Source: Chryseobacterium indologenes (GTDB lineage: Bacteria > Bacteroidota > Bacteroidia > Flavobacteriales > Weeksellaceae). From it: a DNA stretch of 64,000 nucleotides. This document shows, piece by piece, positions 43,962-51,711 of the stretch. The stretch is taken from positions 1,302,001 to 1,366,000 of the forward strand of contig NZ_CP074372.1 of assembly GCF_018362995.1 (NCBI RefSeq), given 5' to 3'. A program made the position numbers and the translations under genes. Position 1 is the stretch's first letter; the number at the start of each line of letters is the position of its first letter. Under the pieces are notes generated by a model, which saw nothing but the letters and a program-made list of their open reading frames with translations, was not told where the DNA came from and ran no database searches.

Positions 43962-44852
43962 TTATTTATAAAGCTCCGGTTCTATTTTATTGTTATTTTT
44001 TAATTGGTCTTCTTTTGCTCTTTTTTCGATATTTCTGTACATTTCATTGACATCAATATTTTTCCCGTCCTGATTTTTCATCTGTACCACAGCTCCAGCC
44101 GGAAGAGTACTCATGGTTTGTTTCATATCTTTTGTAGGATCTGTAAGATAATCTTTCCAGGCTTTTTTAAATTGTTTTTTGTTGATCTCTATTTCCTTCC
44201 CTCCTATGCCAATTGTAGTAAGCCCCGGTATTTGAACATCTTCTTCTGATGCAGCCTCCGTTTTCTTATTACCTATTAAAGTCATGATATGGGATCCTGT
44301 TTTATCTTCAACTTTAACGATAAGTCCCGGCAGTCCATAGAATTTATAGGGACCGTCCTGGAATGGGATATCGGTAGAAAACCATGCAGTCCAGCTTCTT
44401 CCTCCAAAATTTGTGGTTGCCTTTTGCGTATTATACTCTCCGATTTTTTGTTTTTCAGGAAGGATTTTCCATTCAGGTTTTTGGTCTTCCGGCATTTTAT
44501 ACGTTGTATTTCCAATATTTTCAGAGAACGAAACACTATAATCCGGGTACTTTTTTGTAACCGTTGAATAAGTTGTTCCCGGCTTCATATTTCTCTTGAT
44601 ATTGATGCTTCCCCCGAAGCCTCCTTTCATCTGCTTGGCGATATCAGCTTTCATGGTTGAATCAGCAACAAACTTTTCGCGGCTGTAGTATTTGGAACCA
44701 TTTTTATCAATATCCAAAAGCATAACATCGCTTTTCACTTCTGCTCTATTGGTAGAGTCAGAGATATATTTGTAGTCATAAAAGAATCTGTTCACCTGTG
44801 CGTTCACAACTACACTCAAAAATGCCAGTAAAATGAAATAACTTTTTTTCAT
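43962..44852 (-). CDS. GLPGLI-family exported protein
   Basis: A 296-residue exported protein with a signal peptide (1-18, ending VNAQ) and the family-defining motif YGLPGLIVKVEDKTG (about 172-186), preceded by TAWFSTDIPFQDGPYKF. This family is a lineage-specific set in Bacteroidota, often many paralogs per genome, with no known function; some are near TonB-dependent receptors. It lies downstream of the BlaR/BlaI-like genes (66-nt gap) and may share their transcript. Confidence 0.9.
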   Translation of the reverse strand: MKKSYFILLAFLSVVVNAQVNRFFYDYKYISDSTNRAEVKSDVMLLDIDKNGSKYYSREKFVADSTMKADIAKQMKGGFGGSINIKRNMKPGTTYSTVTKKYPDYSVSFSENIGNTTYKMPEDQKPEWKILPEKQKIGEYNTQKATTNFGGRSWTAWFSTDIPFQDGPYKFYGLPGLIVKVEDKTGSHIMTLIGNKKTEAASEEDVQIPGLTTIGIGGKEIEINKKQFKKAWKDYLTDPTKDMKQTMSTLPAGAVVQMKNQDGKNIDVNEMYRNIEKRAKEDQLKNNNKIEPELYK

Positions 44853-44918
44853 AGTTTATGTATTATTCAGATCGTAAAAAAGCTCTGCCAATTGAATACT
44901 GACAAAGCTTTTGGAACT

Positions 44919-46841
44919 TTATTTCTTTGTCTCAATTCTTACTTCTCCATTCTTTACTTCTCCATTCTTCTGAGTGTTAACCATTACTTTTGAAATATTA
45001 GCAGAACTCAAAGCGTTAACATCATCTTTAGATACTTCTCTTCCATCAATGTAATACTTGTATTTATGATCATCATTACCGTTAATGCTAAACTTTTTCA
45101 CACCATTCATGGCAATGTTTCCGTTACCGTCTTTTTTGATGAAATCAGCATGCATTACCATCACATTAGGAGCAGAAGTTGTCATGGTAAAGTTACCAGC
45201 TCTGAAACTTTGTGCTGCTTTTTCAGCTTCTATACGTATTTTTTCGCTCTCTTTTCTTATCCTATCCCCTTCTATTCTGGCTTTTTCTCCTTTGATAAGA
45301 AATACAGCACTTTCAGCTCTTGCTCTGTCTCCTTCTAAGCGGGCTTTTTCACCCTCTATTCTGGCCTTCTCTCCTTCCACTCTGGCTTTTGCAGCTTCTT
45401 TCATGGCTTTTTTTGCTTCTGCCATTGCCTTACGTACTTCCTCTTTTTCTTTAGGGCCCAGATCCTTATAGTAAACGGTATTATTATTTTTAAAATAAAC
45501 TACTTTCGGAGCTTTTGGAGACTGAGGTTCAGCTGGTTCACTAGGTGGTGCGGGAGGAACGATGTGGCTTACGGCTTTTTCAGCCGCTCTTCCCGCTTTT
45601 TTAGCCGCTCTTTCTATTTTACGAAGTGCTTTTTTATCAAGAGGATCCATATTTTCAAGTTCCTTCATCTGATTTTTCCATTCAGCAGAATTGAAATATT
45701 CATCAACTTCAACTTTGGAAGCCATCTCTCCTATCTCTGATGCCAGATTACTTATTTCTTCAATTTTATCACTGAAGGCATCACTTTCCGGATCCAATCC
45801 ATCCAGCTCTTTCTCTTTTTCTTTTATCTTTTTTTCAAGCTCGGTCAATTTTGTATGATCTTCCGGTGATACAGATTTTAATCCTGTAATATTTCCCTGA
45901 ACAGATTTTTCAGGTCTTACTGTATCTTTTTTGATTTCTGAAACTGCTTTTTTTATAGAAAGATTGGTTTCTTCAATTTCTCTGTTCTTTGCATTTACCA
46001 GATAAGCAAAAGCTACAGTAAATAACACCGGCAATGCAAGAATTCTTCGCGCATATCCGAACTTGGTTTTTGGTTTTTGTAACATTTTAAGTCTTTTTTT
46101 AAGGTTTGAACTTAGAAACGGACTGGCAGCAGGCAACTGTGTTCCGGAAAAGTGGCTTGCTAAAAGCATCTGCGCAAATGCTTTGGTGTCCGATTGCTGT
46201 ACGGCTTTTTTATCAGCCAGGTACTCGTGGATGAGATTAATTTCTTTTTTGATGATATGAAAAAACGGATTGAACCAGAAAACAGAAGTAATAATCTCGA
46301 TAAAAATCTTATCAAAGGAATGTTTCTGCTCAATATGTACCATCTCATGCTTTAAAATCTGTTTTCCTATATCAGAATGCAGTGTGATTGCATTCTTCCA
46401 GAAAAGGTTCTTAAAGTATGAAAACGGGGCTTCGCTAAGATCTGTACGGTAAAAGTTGATCCCGTCAAAACTTTCTTTCTGAAACTCTTTTTTAAACTGC
46501 TGGATTTTGAAAATCCCATAGATCAGCTTCCCTAAAAAATAGAAAGAAACCAGTCCCAGAGCTGAAAAAATAATGTTAAAATAAAGGTTACCATTGTCTA
46601 TGTTTTTATGTGTGTTAAAATTCTGAATCTTGTCAAGAAGCATATACATATCATTATTTACCTCTATCGTAAAATCGTCTACTCTGATGAGTGGCAGCAG
46701 CAGTGATATCACGATTGCAGCCAACAGATAAAATCTGTTATAATGATGGAATGTCTTGTCTTTTAAAGACAACTGATAGTACAAGAATGTTACACCCGAA
46801 CATAAAATTGTTTTCCCAAAGTATAAAAGTATTGCTTCCAT
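44919..46841 (-). CDS. BlaR1/MecR1-like M56 membrane metallopeptidase
   Basis: A 640-residue sensor-type protease. The N-terminal part has four membrane segments; the zinc motif HEMVHIEQKHSFD (165-169 core) and the downstream HEYLADKKA form the M56 active site; another membrane segment follows at about 265-285. Instead of a penicillin-binding sensor, the outside part holds a charged helical region: seven-residue repeats of the ARIEGEK type (about 484-542) and a C-terminal IDGREVSKDDVNAL segment (about 595-610) resembling TonB-plug-like tails seen in Bacteroidota M56 proteins. It presumably cleaves or triggers cleavage of the adjacent BlaI-like repressor. The signal is unknown and not obviously beta-lactam. 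It begins 5 nt after the repressor gene. Confidence 0.87.
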   Translation of the reverse strand: MEAILLYFGKTILCSGVTFLYYQLSLKDKTFHHYNRFYLLAAIVISLLLPLIRVDDFTIEVNNDMYMLLDKIQNFNTHKNIDNGNLYFNIIFSALGLVSFYFLGKLIYGIFKIQQFKKEFQKESFDGINFYRTDLSEAPFSYFKNLFWKNAITLHSDIGKQILKHEMVHIEQKHSFDKIFIEIITSVFWFNPFFHIIKKEINLIHEYLADKKAVQQSDTKAFAQMLLASHFSGTQLPAASPFLSSNLKKRLKMLQKPKTKFGYARRILALPVLFTVAFAYLVNAKNREIEETNLSIKKAVSEIKKDTVRPEKSVQGNITGLKSVSPEDHTKLTELEKKIKEKEKELDGLDPESDAFSDKIEEISNLASEIGEMASKVEVDEYFNSAEWKNQMKELENMDPLDKKALRKIERAAKKAGRAAEKAVSHIVPPAPPSEPAEPQSPKAPKVVYFKNNNTVYYKDLGPKEKEEVRKAMAEAKKAMKEAAKARVEGEKARIEGEKARLEGDRARAESAVFLIKGEKARIEGDRIRKESEKIRIEAEKAAQSFRAGNFTMTTSAPNVMVMHADFIKKDGNGNIAMNGVKKFSINGNDDHKYKYYIDGREVSKDDVNALSSANISKVMVNTQKNGEVKNGEVRIETKK

Positions 46842-46846
46842 AGGTA

Positions 46847-47212
46847 CTAGTCTTTATTTTTGAGTTCATCCAATAGCATCTCAAGATCTTCTACAGTCAT
46901 TTCGTTTTTTTCTACCAGAAACGAAACGGCACTTTTGTAGGAGCCTTTAAAATAGTTTTTCACAAGACTTTTCATGGTCTTTCCGGAATACTGTTCTTTT
47001 GAAACAAGCGGAAAATACTCATGCTGTCTTCCGTGTACACGATAGTCTACGAATTCTTTGTCTTTCAATACTTTTAAAATGGTAGAGACCGTATTGGTAT
47101 GCGGTTTTGGATCCGGAAAAAGATCAAGAACATCCTTTAGGAATCCTTTTTCTATTTTCCATAAATACTGCATTACCTGCTCTTCTGCTTTTGTTAAAGT
47201 CTGAATTTTCAT
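46847..47212 (-). CDS. BlaI/MecI/CopY-family repressor
   Basis: A 121-residue winged-helix repressor: LTKAEEQVMQYLWKIEKGFL (about 5-24) and the wing-helix TVSTILKVLKDKEFVDYRVHG (about 42-62) are typical of BlaI. The C-terminal part is the dimer/cleavage region. The longer frame to 47230 starts at TTG; ATG 47212 gives the canonical N-terminus. It probably represses its own operon through the ACTA-N6-TAGT sites just upstream and is inactivated by the M56 protease encoded next. Confidence 0.92.
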   Translation of the reverse strand: MKIQTLTKAEEQVMQYLWKIEKGFLKDVLDLFPDPKPHTNTVSTILKVLKDKEFVDYRVHGRQHEYFPLVSKEQYSGKTMKSLVKNYFKGSYKSAVSFLVEKNEMTVEDLEMLLDELKNKD

Positions 47213-47263
47213 ATCCTGTTCATTTATCAATTATCGTGATATAAAGTCATCCAATTCTATATC

Positions 47264-47277
47264 ACTAAGAAATTAGT
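47264..47277. promoter_or_regulatory. BlaI-type operator dyad 1 (ACTA-N6-TAGT)
   Basis: ACTAAGAAATTAGT, a dyad with five-base arms, 5 nt downstream of the -7 element on the - strand, i.e. over the transcription start. The outer half-sites equal those of the classic BlaI/MecI box ACTACAnnTGTAGT. Confidence 0.6.
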
Positions 47278-47281
47278 TATA

Positions 47282-47289
47282 CAAATGTA
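47282..47289 (-). promoter_or_regulatory. -7 promoter element (TACATTTG) of blaI-like operon
   Basis: TAnnTTTG match between the two ACTA-N6-TAGT dyads, about 70 nt before the ATG. Confidence 0.6.
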
Positions 47290-47310
47290 GAAATAAAAAT
47301 GAACCAAACA

Positions 47311-47324
47311 ACTATTTTTTTAGT
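47311..47324. promoter_or_regulatory. BlaI-type operator dyad 2 (ACTA-N6-TAGT)
   Basis: ACTATTTTTTTAGT, 47 nt centre to centre from dyad 1 and upstream of the -7 element, near the -33 region. TTAGTGATA at 47320-47328 is an inverted copy of TATCACTAA at 47260-47268, extending the symmetry of the pair. Confidence 0.55.
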
Positions 47325-47547
47325 GATAGAAATAAGATTTAATTTAACTAATTGAAAATCAATTTAATAAAATTAACTGAAATATATTAATTTTTTAAAG
47401 GAGTGAAATTTTCACCTGTTTAATCCACAGAAAAAGAGTGATTTCAGGGATAAATTCTTAAAACTTGTTAAATTTTATTAAATAAAATTAAAATGAATTT
47501 GTTTTAACCGGGAAATTATATTTATTTTAGTGCTTTAAAAATTTCTC

Positions 47548-48129
47548 ATGAAAAGATATAATTTATTGATTGTACTATTACTGCTTATTTTTAACGTTAC
47601 TACAGCACAAAAGAAGGGTTCTCCTGCTGCTGATCTCAGCATATTAAAGGATACAAAATCCAAAATCGAAGCTACCGTTCCATTAGTTATCCAGCATCTT
47701 CAGACCATTGCTACAAAAGAAGGGGATAATAACATTGTGAATAACGGGAAGATTGCTGTGGGTAAAGAATATGGTATTGTAGAATCTGAGTGGTTTTTAT
47801 ACAGAAACAATATGAAAAACTGTATCCTGAACAACTCTTCCAAAAAGGCAAAGAAATGTATGGAATACCATAACAATATGTTTAGAGGTACAATGATCAA
47901 TTATAATAATTATATTACCAACCTTACAAGAAAAAACGGATATCTTGGAGTTGAAGGTGATACAAAATTTGATTTCAAACCTGCTGATATCGCTACAAAA
48001 TTAAGCGAAGCTTACTTCAATGCCAACGATGCTGCAGGAAGAATGAAAGCGGATCAGAAAAGAGAATTTTTGGGACAGACCATGTCTGATGAGAACAAAC
48101 TTACTCCTTACGCTCAATTGGCTCAATAA
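47548..48129 (+). CDS. exported hypothetical protein
   Basis: A 193-residue protein with a clear signal peptide (residues 1-20, LLIVLLLLIFNVTTAQ) and a mostly helical mature part with two Cys (KNCIL and KKCMEY). No family recognised. It is divergent from the BlaI-like operon, 220 nt from the nearer operator, so co-regulation is possible but not shown. A strong terminator follows. Confidence 0.72.
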   Translation: MKRYNLLIVLLLLIFNVTTAQKKGSPAADLSILKDTKSKIEATVPLVIQHLQTIATKEGDNNIVNNGKIAVGKEYGIVESEWFLYRNNMKNCILNNSSKKAKKCMEYHNNMFRGTMINYNNYITNLTRKNGYLGVEGDTKFDFKPADIATKLSEAYFNANDAAGRMKADQKREFLGQTMSDENKLTPYAQLAQ

Positions 48130-48154
48130 TATCTAAGTCTATTTAAAAATAAAA

Positions 48155-48186
48155 AAAGAGAACTGCAATTGCAGTTCTTTTTTTTT
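48155..48186 (+). terminator. intrinsic terminator
   Basis: AGAACTGCAA/TTGCAGTTCT perfect palindrome between A and T9 tracts. Confidence 0.9.
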
Positions 48187-48550
48187 ATAAAAGCAAAAAA
48201 TCTCCGCCGGAAAAAGCAGTTTTGTGGTACTAATCATAAAACTTGGGGAAAAAGTAGAAAATTCGGCAGAGATTTTTTTGCATACACTCTACAGATCAAC
48301 TGTCCTACCCATGATCTGTAAGAGCTTTACAAAAATAGGATTATGCCTTCTACCGGCGACAGAATGCCTTGTAGAATTAAATGTTCAGAATTGTAGAACT
48401 AATACTACTAAAAAGGAAAAATGGAAGTGGGAAAAATTTACACCCGAAAATAACATCATTTAATATATTATCTAAAGCTTTATTCCCCTGCGGCAGATTT
48501 TCCTTTCCCACTTTCGATTTTCACCTAAAAACTATTCTCCGCTCTGATAT
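48187..48550. other. structured intergenic region, no gene
   Basis: No convincing gene. It holds an imperfect inverted repeat of about 17 nt (48193-48209 GCAAAAAATCTCCGCCG and 48264-48281 CGGCAGAGATTTTTTTGC), a perfect 8-bp inverted repeat ACAGATCA/TGATCTGT (48291-48319) and two TTGTAGAA copies about 22 nt apart. It may be a MITE-like remnant or an unrecognised small RNA. Confidence 0.5.
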
Positions 48551-48997
48551 CTATTTCCACCAATGGTAGTAATTGTGCGCCCCGTCATATTCAAATCCGC
48601 AACGCGGATATAATGTATTTCCGATATCATTTGTTTTTTCTGTTTCAAGCATCAGTCCACATGCTCCTGTTTCTTCACACCATTGTTTACTACGGTCAAT
48701 TAATGCTACAGAAAGGCCTTTTCCTCTGTAATCCGGATGAACGAACAAATCACTCAACAGCCATTGCTTCTGTAATTTGGTATAATGAAATAACTTGTAA
48801 AGCTGTACAAATCCTACGGCTTTTCCTTCAGCCATCACAAGAAAGATATCCGACTCACTGTTTAAAAACCGTTCTTTGAGAAAAACTTTTCCTTTTTCAA
48901 CATCTGATTCCTGTCTGTAAAAAACACGGTAAAGATTGAATAATTCTGCCGTTTCATCAAGATCTTCAAGACTGGCTTTTTTAATCATGTAATTCAT
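48551..48997 (-). CDS. GNAT-family N-acetyltransferase
   Basis: A 148-residue acetyltransferase. The acetyl-CoA loop is DLFVHPDYRGKGLSVALID (about residues 83-101, R/Q-x-x-G-x-G/A core), with the C-terminal GNTLYPRCGFEYDG typical of the fold. Substrate unknown (small amine or protein N-terminus). In-frame ATGs at 48997 and 48988. A TATTTTTG promoter lies upstream on the - strand. Confidence 0.88.
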   Translation of the reverse strand: MNYMIKKASLEDLDETAELFNLYRVFYRQESDVEKGKVFLKERFLNSESDIFLVMAEGKAVGFVQLYKLFHYTKLQKQWLLSDLFVHPDYRGKGLSVALIDRSKQWCEETGACGLMLETEKTNDIGNTLYPRCGFEYDGAHNYYHWWK

Positions 48998-49021
48998 CGT
49001 TATTTATTTTTATTAACAGGA

Positions 49022-49029
49022 CAAAAATA
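49022..49029 (-). promoter_or_regulatory. -7 promoter element (TATTTTTG)
   Basis: TAnnTTTG match on the - strand, 24 nt before the GNAT ATG. Confidence 0.45.
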
Positions 49030-49075
49030 GCCTTAAACAGGACCATTATTATCGTCCAGATTAATAATTAAACTG

Positions 49076-49882
49076 ATGGTCCAGGAGATTCATCTAAAGA
49101 CAATACCGCACGTTTCGGATTTTCTTATTCCGGACAACTTCAGATTTTTGCAGTATAAAATCAAACCAATGAAAGATATTATTCATAAAATTAAAAATAC
49201 AGACTGGCAGCAACTTACGGAAACAATGCATGAAAATGGATATGCAGTAATTTCCAATCTACTATCAGATCAGGAATGTGAAATAGTAAAGTCAAATTAT
49301 CACAATCCCGATCTTTATCGTAAAACAGTGATTATGGCAAGACACCGTTTCGGTCTTGGTGAGTATAAATATTTTGATTATCCGCTTCCTGAAATTATTC
49401 AGTCCATACGAACGGCCATATATCCGTATCTGGCTCCTATTGCCAATTCATGGTTTAAAGCGCTACATATTGATACTCAATTTCCTTTAGATCATCAGGA
49501 ATTTTTGCAGCAATGTCATACTAATGGCCAGCAGAAAGCTACTATTTTAATTTTGAAATATAAAGAAGGAGGTTTTAATACTTTACACCAGGATTTATAT
49601 GGCGATGTGTACTTTCCTATTCAAATCGTGTTAATGCTCAGCGAACCTGACAAAGATTTTGCGGGTGGTGAATTTGTACTTACCCAACAGATCCCGAGAG
49701 CTCAGTCAAAAGCTATTGTTTTAAAACCTAAAAAAGGAGATGTACTCATTTTCACGACTCAGTTTAAGCCCGAAAAAGGGACCAAAGGCTATTACAGAGT
49801 CAACATGAAACATGGAATAAGTGAAGTTAAGGAAGGCAGCCGCTATGCTTTGGGAATTATTTTCCATGATGCAATCAGCTAA
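49076..49882 (+). CDS. 2OG-Fe(II) oxygenase (COG3826-like), possible alkylation-repair role
   Basis: A 268-residue iron/2-oxoglutarate dioxygenase. The metal triad is His171 and Asp173 in LHQDLYGD and His246 in NMKHGIS, with the 2OG-binding Arg in GSRYALG (about 257). The large N-terminal part and KGDVLIFTTQF suit the bacterial COG3826-type enzymes. The next gene on the strand is an Ada-like zinc domain, which links it by context to alkylation response (inference). ATG 49076 gives extra N-terminal residues; ATG 49169 (MKDIIHK) could be the real start. Confidence 0.82.
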   Translation: MVQEIHLKTIPHVSDFLIPDNFRFLQYKIKPMKDIIHKIKNTDWQQLTETMHENGYAVISNLLSDQECEIVKSNYHNPDLYRKTVIMARHRFGLGEYKYFDYPLPEIIQSIRTAIYPYLAPIANSWFKALHIDTQFPLDHQEFLQQCHTNGQQKATILILKYKEGGFNTLHQDLYGDVYFPIQIVLMLSEPDKDFAGGEFVLTQQIPRAQSKAIVLKPKKGDVLIFTTQFKPEKGTKGYYRVNMKHGISEVKEGSRYALGIIFHDAIS

Positions 49883-49934
49883 TTTGAGCTGCTGCTGCTA
49901 ACTGTATTAAATTTCAACTTTAAAATCAATTATA

Positions 49935-50180
49935 ATGTTCTCACATTCTCAAATATCAGCCAAAAGTCTGAGAAGTAAAATTCATAGCAGAGAAGTTTGT
50001 TTTGGAGGAAATAAAAAGCTTAAAATTTACGGACTACTCCAATGTAAGTCAGGCAAAAGAATGAAAAGAGAAAACAGGGTATTTTTTGCAACGCTGCAGG
50101 AAGCATTACAACATAATTTTCGCCCTTGCGGACGTTGCATGAAAGAACAGTATAAAAGATGGAAAAGTAATTCCTCCTGA
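49935..50180 (+). CDS. Ada-type metal-binding domain protein lacking the methyl-acceptor Cys
   Basis: An 81-residue stand-alone Ada N-terminal-like domain. The fold signature NRVFFATLQEALQHNFRPCGRCMKE (in pieces, about 47-71) gives the zinc pair Cys65/Cys68, and Cys37 in LQCKSG matches Ada Cys42. The position of Ada Cys38, the residue that takes the methyl group from DNA phosphotriesters (IYCxxxC), is Gly33 here (IYGLLQC). Cys22 may complete the zinc site. It therefore may bind DNA or metal but not act as a suicidal methyltransferase. It lies 52 nt after the 2OG oxygenase gene. Confidence 0.8.
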   Translation: MFSHSQISAKSLRSKIHSREVCFGGNKKLKIYGLLQCKSGKRMKRENRVFFATLQEALQHNFRPCGRCMKEQYKRWKSNSS

Positions 50181-50240
50181 ATAATATCAGATTACTAAAA
50201 CTGTACAAAATCTCAACATATTATTTGAAGATTTATTACC

Positions 50241-50278
50241 ATTCATCACATTTCATTCAAAATTGGAATGTGATGAAT
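50241..50278 (+). terminator. hairpin, probable terminator
   Basis: ATTCATCACATT/AATGTGATGAAT perfect 12-bp stem with a 14-nt loop, followed by GTGCTTATTTTATA; 60 nt after the Ada-like gene. Confidence 0.6.
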
Positions 50279-50279
50279 G

Positions 50280-50665
50280 TGCTTATTTTATATCCGCTAT
50301 GCTAACAGATTAATATTAATCAGAGGTATCTTATTCTTAATTATTTCAATAAGACATCCCTCTACTCCTTTATCGATGAAATCATTAAACACCTATAATT
50401 GATTCTAAATTTTCATATAGTTTTTTATTTTTTTGTTTTCTTAAGGGTTCTGTCATCAAAAAAAGAGAAAAAAAACACAAAAAATATTCAAAATAAATTG
50501 AGATATCTTCAATTTCATAATATAATTCAATACCTCCCTACTCTTCATTTACTATTACCACTATCATATCAGAATACACTCAATAAAATATCAATATTAT
50601 GTGAAATAAATAAATATTATGTTAAATAAAATTATATATTAGTATCAATACCAAAACTTAATACC
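50280..50665. other. very AT-rich gap upstream of terpene synthases
   Basis: About 385 nt of strongly A/T-rich sequence. A 76-codon frame at 50399-50629 has no sensible composition (long runs of Lys, Phe, Leu) and is not called. No clear TAnnTTTG was found. The low GC suggests foreign origin or silencing. The gap ends with AGTATCAATA (50641-50650), also found before the second terpene synthase. Confidence 0.55.
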
Positions 50666-51679
50666 ATGCACAATGAAAATTTTAACACCCTTGAACTCCT
50701 TCACAAGCAATTCAGGTATCCTTTCCCAACACTGAAAAACCCGAATGCAGAACAACTGCAGGAGATCACTGAGAATCAATGGATAGACGGTGATTATCTA
50801 TGGCTTTATGAGCAGAATCCTAATCTTCGCAAAAAGTATAAAAAAACTAAAACGGCTCATATTGCAGCTCAATGGTTTCCTACTGCACCACCTGAACGGT
50901 TCAAACCGATTTGCAGACTAATGCTTTGGACCTTGTACAATGATGATCTTTATGAGGAAAGCAAACCCGAAGACATTGAATATGTACATATTCAATCCGT
51001 TGCAATATTAAATGGCGAGATAAGTGCTGAAGACTCACGAATACCGTTAGGGAAAATGTTAGCTTCTTTAAGACAGGAATTACTACAATTTATCCCAGAA
51101 GAATCAATTTTTCGCTTTACACAAATGATAAGCAGATATTTCACAGGATTGGAAACGGAATTAAAATACAAGAAACACAAAGTTTATCCCAGTGTGACTG
51201 AATGTATTGCTCTTCGTGAGAACTCTATTTGTCTCTATCCTTTTCTACAGCTTACAGAAATAGAAACGGGAATCACTTTACCTCCGGAAATACATGAGCA
51301 CCCCGTAATCATTCGTTTACAAACATTGGCCTGTCATCTGGTTACTTTTTTTAATGAAGTACAGTCTGTCCTGAAAGACGAGGCAACCGACAGTATTTAT
51401 TACAATATCGTAAAGGTTATTCAACATGAACATCAAATGTCACTGAAGGAGGCCTGCCTTGAAGATTTACGGCTTCACAATGAAGACCTGAAGGAATTCT
51501 TAGAATTACAAGCTTCTCTTCCCGATTTTGGAATATGGCATGATGCAGTAGTAAACTGGGTACATTATATGGGTATGGTACTTAGTGGTTGGAAAAACAT
51601 ATCTACAAAACTGGATCGTTACAATGCGATGGAGTTTCCGGAGGCAAGAGAATTGAAAGAAAAACTAAATCAGCTATAA
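50666..51679 (+). CDS. class I terpene synthase (copy 1)
   Basis: A 337-residue all-alpha terpene synthase. Metal motif 1 is LYNDDLYEE (Asp93, Asp94, Glu97); the NSE motif is NEVQSVLKDE (Asn230, Ser234, with Asp238/Glu239 near the third position); the pyrophosphate-sensing Arg is 184 in ALRENSICL; and the RY pair is Arg318-Tyr319 in KLDRYNA. The NSE motif deviates from ND-x-x-S-x-x-K-E (Glu231, Asp238), so metal binding may differ. It cyclises a prenyl diphosphate, probably a C15 or C10 substrate by size; product unknown. No prenyltransferase or P450 is adjacent. Confidence 0.88.
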   Translation: MHNENFNTLELLHKQFRYPFPTLKNPNAEQLQEITENQWIDGDYLWLYEQNPNLRKKYKKTKTAHIAAQWFPTAPPERFKPICRLMLWTLYNDDLYEESKPEDIEYVHIQSVAILNGEISAEDSRIPLGKMLASLRQELLQFIPEESIFRFTQMISRYFTGLETELKYKKHKVYPSVTECIALRENSICLYPFLQLTEIETGITLPPEIHEHPVIIRLQTLACHLVTFFNEVQSVLKDEATDSIYYNIVKVIQHEHQMSLKEACLEDLRLHNEDLKEFLELQASLPDFGIWHDAVVNWVHYMGMVLSGWKNISTKLDRYNAMEFPEARELKEKLNQL

Positions 51680-51711
51680 TAGTATCAATAATTTTATTAA
51701 AAGTCAAATCC

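Noticed and set aside
48224..48463. 79-codon + frame between the terminator and GNAT
   Set aside because: Lies across inverted repeats with no promoter and no recognisable protein features.
50399..50629. 76-codon frame in the AT-rich gap before the terpene synthases
   Set aside because: Starts at TTG in extremely AT-rich DNA, with low-complexity Lys/Phe/Leu residues and no promoter.
51589..51711. Extended N-terminus of the second terpene synthase
   Set aside because: The extra codons overlap the end of the first synthase in another frame; the ATG at 51712 gives a normal-length protein.
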